Made by a program: the position numbers and the translations under genes. Positions 8,703 through 20,496 of a stretch of DNA of 30,794 nucleotides are shown here, piece by piece (within the stretch, counting starts at the first letter, position 1; every line of letters begins with the position of its first letter). The notes beneath the pieces were generated by a model, which searched no databases, was not told the origin of the DNA, and saw nothing but the letters and a program-made list of their open reading frames with translations. The stretch is from Chromera velia. Taxonomy: Eukaryota > Sar > Chromeraceae. The stretch lies in NCBI GenBank assembly GCA_018398765.1, contig JAHBMJ010001421.1:1-30794 (forward strand). The letters are read 5' to 3'.

Positions 8703-10610
8703 CTGCGATGGAGCAAGTAACCAGCAAAGGAGAGCAGGTAAAAAAAAAGTGCTTCCTTAAAGATCATAGTGTCAGGTTTCACATAACAGCGATCCATCAT
8801 GGAGTTCTGACCCACTAAAGCGATATGAGCAGCAGAAAGGGGGCCAAGAGAGCATTTCCACGTAAGCATGCAATTCTCGGTTCAATATTCCATGCGATTA
8901 CTATCCAAGTGCAACAGCAACACAATTGAGACGTCAAAGTTCATCCAACGCGTTCCTGACCTTTATGACTACCTCTCCCCTGGCATGTCGCTCCAGCAAA
9001 CTCGATTGGTCAAAGGAGAGACGTCGACTAGAGATGACCACGCAGGCCAAGGAACAGACGACAAGGAAAACTGTCCGCATCCTGTACCGCAACAGTTGTG
9101 CCGTCTCTTGTGCAAAGCCACAAATAAAAGACGTCTGCCAAGACAGTCAGAATCCCATAGAGCAGAGGAGTGGATCGCTTGTACGCAACATAATTGGGTC
9201 AGTAGGATGAGAGATCGCAGATCGTTCCTGCAAGTAATTCGGAATTCGATCGATATCGTCTCCTTTCATCCTGCATGCATGCATGTTTTTTTTTTTTTTT
9301 TTCAAATCTTTGCATGGGCAAATTAAGGATTGCATGAGATCAAGCATTTTCCGTGCGAATCAGTTTGAGAAAATAAAATTCGAAATACAAGTTTGTTCGC
9401 GCGTCGTCGCGCGCATTTGCGCGCAAAAGGCGAGAATGAAGTTTGTTGTGCGTCTTCGGAGGGCAGCTCGGGTAAATCCGAGGCCCTGAGAAGTATTAAA
9501 ATTCACATGAAAATTCTGGGTGCACATAATTTTCAATTACCGTTGCGTGAGTGAACATCCGATAAGGCACTATAAGGCACTCACCTGAGAGTGTGTCTAG
9601 GAGTCTATATATGTCCTATAGTGTATCTCTCTAAAAGTACTACTTTTAGACATATTGATCGTTATACTACGTTAAAGACTTAAAGTTCTATACTCTATAT
9701 TCATTAATAAGACTAGTAATAAGATAACATATGGGGCGACAAGTCGTACCACATACAGACATCATCATAATTGCGGTGACAGTGCTTTCGGGCACTACTA
9801 AATCATTTATCACTTATACCGGAACATCTATGCTATGCTACGCTATGCTCCAGGCTATGCTATAAGAGTTGGGGCACATTAATATTGTGAGCCAAAATAT
9901 ATCCCATTATATGCTAGATGTTATTGAATATAAACGATCAATATGTGTCACTAATCACTAATGTATCGAAATAATAATTTATACCGTATTCTAATCCGAG
10001 TCAATCAATCAATCTGGCGACAGATTCACATAGCAGGAAGGCCCTAGGGCGGAACATATCAATCAATCAATCAATCAATACCTAGTCTCATATACCATTA
10101 TAACACCAATTTAAAGCTAGTACCGAAATTGCATTCTTACAAACGTACACGTTAGATAAATTTCCCATGATGTTCATTAATTCATTATGGATCGACTAAC
10201 CCGGCAGCCTTGCCGGCAGCCATTGCATCCAAATGGCGAAGGGCAGTCCATGCGTATACATTTAAACTAGTTGAGTGATCTCTAGAAAAAACGACCCAAA
10301 GACATGATCGGCCTAGGAACAGATCTAGAGAAAGACTACCTGTTGCCTCCCTGACCCCCCTTGCAGGCACAAGTGCCGGCCTCCGCAGTCACAGTGAGCA
10401 TCAAGCTTTCATACGAACCAGCGGACGCCTTTTCGCGTCATCGCTGGCAACCGTTCACACCCAATGTCCTCCTCCTCCTCCCACATTTGCTCGAGCCACT
10501 GGCCCACGGCGGTAAATCCTCTTCCATAACTGACTACTCCATCATTCCCTCACACATGCATGCAGCACATGTCTCCTCTCCACCCCATTATTAATCATTC
10601 ATGCATTCAT
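8703..10610. other. Intergenic region between ankyrin 5' end and hydrolase 3' end
   Basis: No supported gene. It contains an 18-base T run at about 9285-9302, an AT-rich core at about 9490-10190, a perfect 19-base palindrome at 9631-9649, direct repeats of ATAAGGCACT (about 9561-9585), and two (TCAA)n runs near 10001 and 10056-10078. The ankyrin promoter should lie at its low-coordinate end and the hydrolase 3' UTR at its high end. Confidence 0.6.
9631..9649. repeat. Perfect 19-bp palindrome
   Basis: CTAAAAGTA-C-TACTTTTAG is a perfect inverted repeat around one central base within the AT-rich spacer. Its role is unknown; it could be a protein-binding dyad. Confidence 0.8.
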
Positions 10611-13600
10611 TCACTCAAACGAGGCCGACCAGCCGGCAGTGGTATCGACCGACCCCATCTGCCAGAGGCCGTTTCGAATCCAGATCAAGTCAGCAGAAGC
10701 AGCAGAAGAAGGAAGAGAGGAAGAAACATGCACGGGTGCCCCTGAGATGCTACTCTCCTTCCCCTCCCTCCCTTCCCCCCCTGCAGTTTCGCTCCAACTT
10801 CCTCCCTGCACCCCCCTGCCTTCCCTTTCAGATTTGAATCCCCCCTGTGCTTCTCCTCCGTGATGATTTGGAGAAGAACCAGAAGGCCGAACGGCCCCCT
10901 CTCCCCTCCCTCCCGTCAGGCTGGACCCACCAAGGTCAGCCTCAAAACTTCCCATCCAGTCATCTGCGAGCAGAGGGGGGCTTGGGCTTAAGCAAGCAGG
11001 CTGGTCGAGGAGATGCGGGGGCCTTGGCTCGTCTCCCTCCCCTCCCTCTTCCTCATGCTGCTGCTCTTGTCCAAACAGGTCCATCACATGAAGCACTTTG
11101 GGAGGGGACACGTGTCCAAAACGAGCACCTACCCTTCCCCCCCCAGAGCGGGTGGAGGGGCCTCCAAAAGGCCCACCTCTCGTCTTGAGGCGAACGCGTG
11201 CGGCCTCATCGTCTTCGTCTCCCTGAAGGAAGGAAGGCAGGAAGCAATCAAGCAAGAAGGAAACTCAGAAAAAGGTATTAAGTATTTGGGCCAAAGACGG
11301 GCAAAAGTGCATTAAGACACACAAGAAAGAAAGGGACTGGTAGTGGAAGAAAGAAGCAGCTCGATGAACCGAAAAAGTTCGTCCCTCCATGGAAAGAGCC
11401 GATCGAAAGAAAGAAGGCGAAAGAAAGGAGACGACAGGCAGGGCAAAAAGAGGGAGCGGGAAAGAGGAGGAAAGAGTGGGGGAGTGGGGGACACAGGAAA
11501 TGAAGAGAAGAAGCCGCGGATTTGAGGAACGAGAGAAGAGCAAATTCATGCAGAGCAAAATCAGTCCGCAACACACACGAAACCAGTCTAAACAGTTGGT
11601 GTCCACTCACCCACCCACCTACCTGAGGCTCGGGGACCTCCACATCGGAGAACGGGAAAGTGTAATGGGTCGTTTGATCTCCTTGGACCAAGGAAGGAGA
11701 ATGCTGATTGTGGAGATTCTGCTTCTTCATCCCCACTCTTCCCCCTGACTTCTGTGGTACCTCTTCCAACCTTTCACTTACAATTTCCTCTTCAGCATCA
11801 ACTTGATATTCCGTCTCCTCATCTCCTTTGGTGTTTTCTTTTGTCTCTTTCTCAGCAGACGAATTTTCATCGGAAGGAGGAGACGTGTTTTGGCGAAAGG
11901 GCCAGAGCCACTTGAGCACTGCGGCATTTTTTTTGTTCTCAACCGAATCGACCGGCTCCTTTTCTTTCGTACCCTCATCTCCTGTAGTCTTTTTACAACT
12001 TGTTGTCTCTTTCTCCTCAAGTCTGCCTTCCTTCTTCTCCTCCACCCCCTCCCCCCTTCTAGCAGACCCCTCCTCTTCCTCAGAATCCGACAAAGAGAGT
12101 ACGGAGGGCTTTTCTCTTTCCTTTTTCTCCTTCTGAGACTGTCCCCCTCGAGACACAACTACGCCACGAAGGCTACTTCTCCCAAACAAAACAGAGGGGG
12201 CTGTAGTGCGAAGGGGGGGACCTGGGGGCGGCACCTGCTTACCTCCTTCGGCATCTTCCTCGTGTTCATCACCTAAAGTGGCGGCTGCCCATGCTTCCTG
12301 CTCATTGCAGAAAGATTCCTCAAGAAGACCAGGCAAATCACCAGGCTCATCCTCACCCTTGACTACCTCATTTCTGTCTCCTTTTTCTCTTTCCGTTGCG
12401 GGAGGTGTGAAAGACATGAGCCCTCCAGCTGACAGGCTGTTGAGGGTGGCTGGAGGGAATAAATACTGTATGTCTTTTCCTCCTCGTTCTTTTTTCTTTT
12501 CGTCCTCCTCTCTTTGTCGGGAAACAAAAGACAGAAGTGAATCGGCCTGTGGATCCAGCGCTGCTTCAAGCTTTTCGTCCTCCATCTCCCCCACCGTTCT
12601 GACGATGGAAAGCGGGGAGTCTGCAGGAGGCTGCTTCAGAGGGGGGGGCGGGGAGGGAGAAAGGGAAGAACGGGAAACAGTAGGAAAATCCGTGAGGAAG
12701 TTCTTCTGCCCCCCTTCTCCACTCACGTCACAGCATTTTTCTTTGTACTGCAACTTTTCAAAAGGTGTGGACTTCGAAAAGTCGGAAGAAGAAAAAACGT
12801 CCAAACAAGCGTCTGACAAAGCAGAGAACCTGGATGGCTGCATCAGCCCCCCTGGGTGTTGATCAGCGGAAGACGTACCACCCTTTTTTCTCTCGGCCTC
12901 ATCAACGTTGCAGAGTGGGGGGGCAGAAGACAACCGGGAGAATCCGGGCATGCACCCAGAGTTGTATCCTGCTGCTCCCCCCCCCCCTCCTTCTGTGTGG
13001 TCACGATGAAGCGAGCGGCTTTCAATCTCTTCAGCCAGAAGAGAATCGGTTGAGGCAAACGGATTCAAATCAGCAAATTCCTTCCGGTGCCTGAGTGCGT
13101 TAAAATCTGTCACCCCCGTCTCCCACCGCACTTCCCATACTGCTGCTGCTGATGTCGAAGTGCATGGCTGGGGCGCATGTGGCACATCTTTGGTGGATGC
13201 TGCTGCAAGAGATCTGTCAAATCCCTTGATTGAACCAACACTCCCAGCAGACCCCTTGGGATCCTCCATCTCCTCCTCATGCTCATGATCCAATTTCTCT
13301 GCTGCTGTTGAGAAGCGAAGCGATGTGCCTCGAAGGGGGGAGGGGGGTGAGGGTGCCCCGTGAGTGGGGTCATTGTCTGCTGGTCCCCCCGACAAATTGG
13401 AACCCCGCCTCCCTTCCTCCACCTCGTCAGAGAGCACACCTTCTCGAGGTGTACCCTCCTCAACCCCTCCATCCCCGCCCCTCTGGTTATCTCCCACAGA
13501 GGGAGACGGAACCGTAGCCCCGTGCTCTTTTCCCGTCTCGTCTCGAGAAGAACGCAAACGACAAACGTCCTCTCGCTCTTGCTGGTCAGGGGAAGCGGCA

Positions 13601-16583
13601 AGAGGGGATCGATACCCAGTGTCCGCAATGATGGCGGCAGCAGTAGCGGCGCTGACTGCTGCGTGATCGTCTTCAGGAAGTACAGGGGGTTCAGAAACGC
13701 CTGGGACGATGACCGCGGTGGCGGCTGCGGAGTTGCGACGTGAAGGCCGCAGGGAGCTGGACTGGGAGGGCGGGCGCGGTCCTGGCGGACCAATATTCCC
13801 ATTCCCGCTTGCACCCGTCTCGGCCAAATCCCTTAATCCTCCGATGGCTCCCGACCCCTCCCTACTCAGGGGAGGCAAGGGAGACCCTCTCTCGGCCGGC
13901 ACGTCTGCAACAAAGGGCGAACCCCCACCTCCGGAAAGATTGGCAGTCAACGAATCGTTTGTGCCCCCCTCACCCCCGGAATTTGTGGCGGCTGCGTTTC
14001 CCTTCCCCCCCTGCCCCCCAGTCCTGCTGCCCTCTCCGGGACATGCTGATGCACCCGTCGCAGCAGAGGCAGCCTCTCCCTCTGTGCCCGTTTCTTTTTG
14101 TGTTTCCATGAGGGACATCTGAATGGCCCTCTGGAAATCCGCATCGTCGTCGTCGTCGTCATCGTAGAATCTTGCAATCCCACCGCGACCCTGCATTCAT
14201 GCATGTGCCCAGAGAGAGACATGGCAGGCAGGCCAGACAAACACACATAAACACACATACACACCCTCACACTCACATGTACACGCAGAAACAAAAAACA
14301 ACAGACGAGTGGTGGGTATGCGATGGGACTCAGAACCGAAGTCATGGAGAAGTCAGTCAGCAGTTCTCAAAGAAGGACAGGCACAAACAAAAGTAGTGTG
14401 GACAGGCCGCCCCGCGACCCATCACAAAAAAAAATGTCATCAGAGACGAAGAGAAAGAAGACCGAAGACACCTCGGGCGTCAGGCAAGTCCACACACGCC
14501 CACCGGCCCAATCTCTGGTGAATATTTTTGGGCATACGGGAGGAACAGAAGACAGCTAGGCGAAACGAAGAGAGGCGAAGAGATGAAGGCCAGAGAGAAC
14601 AAGGAAGGAAACACAAGAACGAAGGAAGACACAAAATTCACGAAAAGAGAAAGCGGAAAAGAAACCAACAACCAGACTAAGAGGCATGCACAGAAAGAAA
14701 AAATGCCCACCCACCGCAGAGAAGTGGAAGTGCTGTTCTGGCGGCACCATTTCGTTGCGAGTCGGAGCACGGGTCTGTCTCTCCGGTCCCCCCCCGGGCC
14801 CCCCTCTCCTTTGTTCCCCCCCCTCGTTTCTAGGAGACTGGATGGACGTCGGACCGGGTCCCGGTGACACTTGTGGGAGAGGACTCCTGGCCGGTTGCTG
14901 CACGCGGGAATTCAGTGAGTAGACAGACAGACAGACGACAATTAAAGGAAGAAGAAAGAGCTAGGAGAAAGAAGTCACTTGACGGATAAGTGTCTGTTTA
15001 AGGACACCATTTCACTGCACGTCTTTTTCTTGTCTCTTTGTCACACACATGCATGAAAAACTTCCGTCACACTGCGGCTCTCCTCCCCCACCCCCTCCCT
15101 CTCACCTGTCGCCCCCCTCTATGGTGCCTCCCCCCCTCAGCCCTCTGTCTGTGTCTCCTTGCAAGCCGGCGCGTTTCAGCCCCTCCTGTTTGCACACGCA
15201 GAGCCTGCAGATAGACCAGAGCGGCAGCAGGCAATAAGCAGAAAGGTAGAGAAGAAAAGAAAAGAAAAGAAAGGTCGGGAACACAGGACCGAACGAACGA
15301 ACAGTCCTCCGAAAGAGAAAACTGAGTGAGTGCATGTGTATTCAATCAGGAGAGAGAAAAGGAAGTCAGAGACGAAAAAGCGGACACACAGTCAGCCAGA
15401 CAGGCAGGCTCTCATCGCCCCCACGCAGCTACGCCCTTCTCTCCTGTACTTCCCCTTCCCACCCAGCCCCCCCCCTCCCCCTACCTGCATGAAGAAGAGC
15501 GCGATCATGTCGTTGATGTTCTTTGGACGTGCAGAGTTGTGGTCGTGCTCCTCTCCGAGGGGCACCAGTTGCTGCAGGCAGCCGGTGGTCCATTCGTTCA
15601 GTCATCATGCAGTCAGTCGGTACATTCGCTTGAGAAAAGGGCTGGAGTTGCACACGAAAATGAGGTGAAAGAGAATTGCGAGACCCGGTTGAGAGCAAGG
15701 ATTGTAGGAGGAAGAGAAGAAGGGAAAATAAATGAAGGGCAGTCATCGATCAATGCTTCTTCATAGATCACCTGCACCGAACAAAGCTTCTAAACACCTA
15801 CTCTGAGAGAGACAGAAGGGGATGGAAGGAGGGAGTACGGAAGCCCCTCACTCACCTTCTCTCCTGCGTACTCCCTATGCAAATCCTCGGAGTGGTGGAT
15901 GTCGATAAACTTGTCGCCCTTGGCACCAATAAAAAATGCTGCAAAAAAATGTCATGAGATCGTCAACGGCAGCGTATCTTACAAACAAGCTACAAAATGA
16001 CGTGATCGATCCGATTGATGGCAGTCGTCACTTCATACCCAGCATTCATTAGTTCGAGCAGCAGCACATACAGCTCCGAAAGAGCTATACCAAAAGGCAC
16101 AAAAAAAAATGGAGAAACCAGAAGGGAGCACGGAAAGGAGGACAGTCGCCTCAGAAGCAACACGGGAAAAAAGAAAGCGCAAAGAAAAATGACAACAGAC
16201 ACACGCGAGCTGTAGGGCATGACGTTGTGCCCAGTCCCTCTTCTTAAAAATTGCACAGCTTGGGGGAATCTCGATGAAAATGCGACTTCTTCGAGTGTGT
16301 ACCGGTTAAAAGATGTCGGTTTATTCTTTGTCGCCAGAGACAAGAAGGAGAACGAACCACTTCCTTCCTTCCTTCATTCCCAAGAAGCAAGTCACCTAGA
16401 GACAGACCTACCTACCGGGAACGTAGGAGTGAGAGACGTGACGGATGGGCTGGAGGTTGTCGATGTCGAACTGGGCCCTCTGCTGAATTGAGCTCTTGAT
16501 CTGTTTTTTTTTTTTTGCACACACACATACGCACACATACGCACACGCACGCACACACACACACATACGCACACATACTCACA

Positions 16584-16622
<39 letters not shown>

Positions 16623-18075
16623 CACACACACACCACACACGCATAGAGAGAGAGGGGGGGGGGGAGTGGGGGAGATCTCAACCCTCCACCTCCTAAGTCC
16701 CTTACACATTGACCCATTTGCTCTCGCTCAGGTTTTCTTAGTTGAGAAAGTCAAGCACTGCCGGGCAGTTTTGTCGGTCCGCCAGGAGCACGGCAGAATC
16801 CAACGGAACGAACGAACCCACAAACTCCGAGCAAAAAAACAACTTTCCTTCCTTCTTTCTCGACTCGACAGGACAAGCTAGGTGCTTTCAAGAGCCATTG
16901 GAAAAAAGAAATCACAAAGAAACGAGACCTGCTGCCAGCCTGTCTGCCTGCTGACTGACCATGCCAAGAGCCATGCCGACCACCCATTTCGGAAGACGGA
17001 CAGAGACGTAAACCTCCACGAGCTCTTCTGCCAGAGTTCTGCAGCCGTGCATGTCAGACAGAACGACGGTCATCTCTCACACATATCAATACTCGCACCG
17101 TCAGGGGCAAGAGGGCAGCATTTCACTCGAGAGCAGGAGCAAGCAAAGAAGGCAGGCGCATTCCACGTCCATGAGAGAGAGAATTGGACCAACGACCAAA
17201 AAGTGAAGAGAAAGAGGCACGCTTCTCTGATCCCCACTCTTTCTGACCACACCAAGACACTCACTCCGCCCCCCCTCCCCCCTTTTTGCGATCTGCCTAC
17301 CTAAGAGAGGAGAAGGGAGAGTCCAAGACCATCCCGGCTATCGAGGGATCTCTGTCTGCGTGCATCAAAGCCGTGACTGCAGAAGGGAAGAACAGAGGAA
17401 ACCAGAATGATATCGGTAGAAAGAAACACCGATGCAGAGAAGGAAGGAGACAGACAGGAACGGGGGCGCACCCAGTACCAGGGGAAACGGTAGAGCACGG
17501 GAGCAGGGAAGAAGGAGAACGCCATCACTTGAACCTGCAGTCGCTTTTTCTTTCCAATGTATTTCTAGATGAATGTGTGCCACACACACATCTGAGTGGA
17601 CACCAGGGCGTCTCTACGCTTTGTGTTTCGAACACCGGCAAGGCTTGCTGAAGAAGACGAAGAAAGGGCTCCCCGACCCTCACAAACCCTCTCTTCCTTC
17701 TCACCTGCACCCATCGAGCGGCCCCAGAGGCCTATGTAGTTGGTCGTCCCCTGACTGCGAAGATGCTCGATCACTGTCTGGAGGTCGTCCCTCTCAAACC
17801 ACCCAAGAGAGACGTACTCCCCTGCAGGCAGGGACACACACAACCGATTGAGGAGGGATGCAGATGGATCGACAGAAATTGAAACTTCTTATTGCAAACC
17901 ACCCTGCAAAGATAGATCTACTTTTCTGCGCCGGTGCGTGTGAAGAGACTTCATCGTAATCGCACAAACGCACTGACACATGGACAGACAGATTTTTCTG
18001 TTCCCTTCTTTCTCTCCAGACAGACTATACGGGTCTTTTTCTTTCCTTCTCTCCTCACGGACACAAAGACACACA

Positions 18076-18111
<36 letters not shown>

Positions 18112-19320
18112 AACACAGAAAAGAAAGAAAGAAAAAAAAAAAAGAAAGAAAGAAAGAAAGAAAACAAAAAGGATCAAAGATGCATATGATTTTTTTGCAA
18201 CGGTTCTCACAGACACGCACACGAACATGCTCCAAAACTTATCACGCATAACATGGGTTGGCCAGAGCCTGACAAGTTGCTCACCGGCTTTGACCAGAAC
18301 AATCTGTTCAATCCACTCATTCATTGCTGTCTTGTATGCAGGTGAAAAATTCGGGTCCGGGTCTACTTCTGTAAGCAGGCACGCGAGAAAGCAAAGAGAA
18401 AAAGAAACACGAACGAACCGAGCAAACGAAGTACACAACCGGAAGAAACAAAAAGACGGACGGACGGATAGTATCAAATCGAGCAAATGAACAAAAAAAA
18501 AAAAACGAGAAAACTTCAAGAAAAAAAAGGAAGTGCTGCAACCAGACAGCAAACCCACCAACTCACCATCCGATTTACCAGACCCCGCAAAGTCGAACCC
18601 GACGACTGTGATGTCCTCTGGCAGGAGAACTTTGATGGCGGTCACTGCAAGGCGAGGCAGGCACTCACGAGACAGACTAGCTGACAGAGAGCTCAAATGG
18701 TCTCACTTCACAAGCAACAAGCACCCCCCCGCGGAAAAAGAGGATGAAAAAAAAAAAAGCAACAAGGAAGGAAACGAGAAAGAAAGGTAGACGGATTGAC
18801 GAACACGAGGCAGACAGGAAAGCCGAAGAGAATCCAACGCCGAGGAAAGGGCCTGTGCATCTATCTGCCTGGCAGACTTCAATTCTTCCCATTCCAATTA
18901 ACCCGATCGATTGATTGATTGATTCATTCATTCATTCATTGATTGAAGGTCTATCTATCGATGGATCGACTCACAGACTGACTGACTGACTGCATTCCAT
19001 CCTTGAAGAACAGTTTCCATGAAGGTAGATCACACAGGGCATCCTCTCTGCAGGACGCTCCCTGCACACATATACACACACAGACACACATACTATATGT
19101 TTCTTCTTCCCCCCCATTTTCTTCATGTACACAACAGACAGACAGACACACAGATATTCCAGAAACCAAGCCCCGGAAGCGCGAAGGAGGGAACAAAAAG
19201 TGACAAGAAAAGGTCAGAGAGGGGATCCTAAACGGGGGGAGAGGATAAACACGCACGGAGAAATCCGCTGACAAAATACGCAAATCCAGGCTTCCTGTCT
19301 GTCCAGACCTACCTGGGGCT

Positions 19321-19371
<51 letters not shown>

Positions 19372-20496
19372 GAGAGGGAGAGAGAGGGGGTGGGAGAGAG
19401 AGAGAGAGAGAGAGAGAGAAGGAGGGAGGGAGGGAGGGAGGGAGGGAGGGAGGCAGCCGGACAGACTGACTGACTCCCTTATCGGTTGGAAGTGGCTGCA
19501 GTGGATCGTCATCCCCCTTGGGTTGGTCAACCGAAAGTCTGCATCCATCGATGCACTCACTTCAGTTCAGTTCAGTGGTCCCGCCTAACACGGCAAGAGT
19601 GAAGCAGCCACACAAATGCTCCAGGACAGGAGGAAAGAAAGAAGAGAGGAAACGAACGAAGGAAGGAAGGAAAGGAAGGAAGGAAGGAAGGAAGGAAGGG
19701 AAGGAAGGAAGGAAGGAAGGAAGGAAGGAAGGAAGGAAGGGAAGGAAGGAAGGAAGGAAGGAAGGAAGGAAGGAAGGAAATGAAATACCGCCGACCTTCA
19801 CGATGATAAGTACGGTCCTCGAGAACGAACATCGTTGGCCCGAGGTCTTCAATCTGCACGCAGCGCATTCGTCCGGAGGAAAGGGAGGAAAACGGAGGGA
19901 TAAAGAGACGGGAGAAGACGGTAGGTGGGTCCAAGCGTTCTGAGAGGACATAAGCGAAAAAACGAGGACACCATAGGAGAAGGGGAGGATCTACGAAGAA
20001 AAGAATGAAGAGATCAAGAGAGGAAGAAACAAAGAAAGACAGCAAGAGCGAAAACAGGGAAGGGGGGGAGAAGTGCAGAAAAAAGACAAAGCCGCGGAAT
20101 AAAGATTCCGGACGCAATCGGGAAGGGGGCGTGGAGAGAAAGTGAACCGGGAGTGAGGGAGAGACTGCATATTAGCAAGAAGAAAAAAGTGTCGGGTGGA
20201 CGAAAGAAGAGGTGGCACGTATAACTGGACCTCCAGCCTGAGCAAATAACAGGAAAATGATCTTTCCGAGCTCTCTGCTCCATTTGAAATTCCCAGAATG
20301 GCCAAAAAATGATATGCAACACCCAAGCAGACCCACGTCATACTCATCCCTCGGCGGCCTGATGATTGCTTTGTAGAGTTCCTGGTATTGTTCGTTCCAC
20401 TGCAAGGCAAAAGACAGGCAGGGGTTTGTGAAAGAAAGCAGAAGGGTTCAGAGTCTTCCGAAAGCGACGGGGGCTCACCCGTGTCCAGAACGCCAT
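10611..20496 (-). CDS. Alpha/beta-hydrolase with ubiquitin-interacting motif and long low-complexity tail, 17 exons
   Basis: Exons (high to low): 20496-20479, 20399-20337, 19853-19796, 19538-19471, 19045-18991, 18644-18567, 18368-18285, 17821-17705, 17376-17301, 17038-16960, 16500-16416, 15938-15856, 15571-15485, 15204-15106, 14897-14715, 14190-11623, 11222-10611. All phases join, giving about 1470 residues. The start MAFWTR|WNEQYQELYKAIIRPPRDEYD, oxyanion-region HGN (78-80), FDFAGSGKSDG, nucleophile GRSMG (Ser177), GDKF (Asp269) and DHN (His299) match a eukaryotic S33/BEM46-like hydrolase family known from plants and apicomplexans. DADFQRAIQMSLME (about 427-440) is a full UIM consensus after a seven-Asp run. 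The rest is Gly/Ser/Pro/Glu-rich with no recognised domain. The substrate is unknown; hydrolase activity and ubiquitin binding are inferred. Exon 4/5 joining is the least certain (acceptor at 19046 or 19048). Confidence 0.88.
11623..14190 (-). other. Giant 2568-bp exon of the hydrolase gene (UIM and low-complexity tail)
   Basis: This single exon is longer than the other sixteen together and encodes 856 residues. It starts GRGGIARFY, then seven Asp residues from a GAC/GAT run at 14146-14166, then the UIM. The remainder is Gly/Ser/Pro/Glu/Lys-rich and likely disordered. It ends ...VEVPEPQ|GTAGGT. The reading frame is open throughout, which for 2.5 kb supports real coding. Confidence 0.85.
16503..16665. 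repeat. Poly-T plus (CA)n compound microsatellite next to an acceptor
   Basis: Plus strand: 13 T, then about 115 bases of CA-rich repeat with CATACG interruptions, then GAGAGA and a G-run. In the transcript it reads GU-rich then poly-A immediately before the CAG acceptor of hydrolase exon 11. Confidence 0.95.
18075..18170. repeat. (GAAA)n/(AAAG)n microsatellite
   Basis: About 95 bases of GAAA units on the plus strand in the intron between hydrolase exons 7 and 8; TTTC-rich in transcript sense. Confidence 0.95.
18285..18368 (-). other. Phase-symmetric 84-bp exon inside the hydrolase domain (candidate cassette exon)
   Basis: Flanked by TTACAG and GTGAGC, this exon encodes EVDPDPNFSPAYKTAMN, then EWIEQIVLVKA. 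Both borders are phase 1. It falls between ...GSGKSD and GEYVSLGW, which are contiguous in the hydrolase family. Skipping it restores the canonical SDGEYVSLG text with no frame change. Confidence 0.65.
19321..19453. repeat. (CA)n(GA)n(GGGA)n compound microsatellite
   Basis: CACACA, then GAGAGA with interruptions, then GGAGGGAGGG. It lies about 17 bases past the exon 4 donor of the hydrolase gene. Confidence 0.95.
19657..19780. repeat. (GGAA)n microsatellite
   Basis: About 120 bases of GGAA/GAAG units with occasional extra G, in the intron just past hydrolase exon 3; TTCC-rich in transcript sense. Confidence 0.95.

Noticed and set aside
15956-16343. Frame in the hydrolase intron reading LYVLLLELMNAGYEVTTA
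   Set aside because: It falls between two exons that join in the correct phase and match the family without it.
19240-19334. Minus-strand text PGRSGQTGSLDLRIL between hydrolase exons 4 and 5
   Set aside because: No match to the hydrolase family; adjacent exons join without it.
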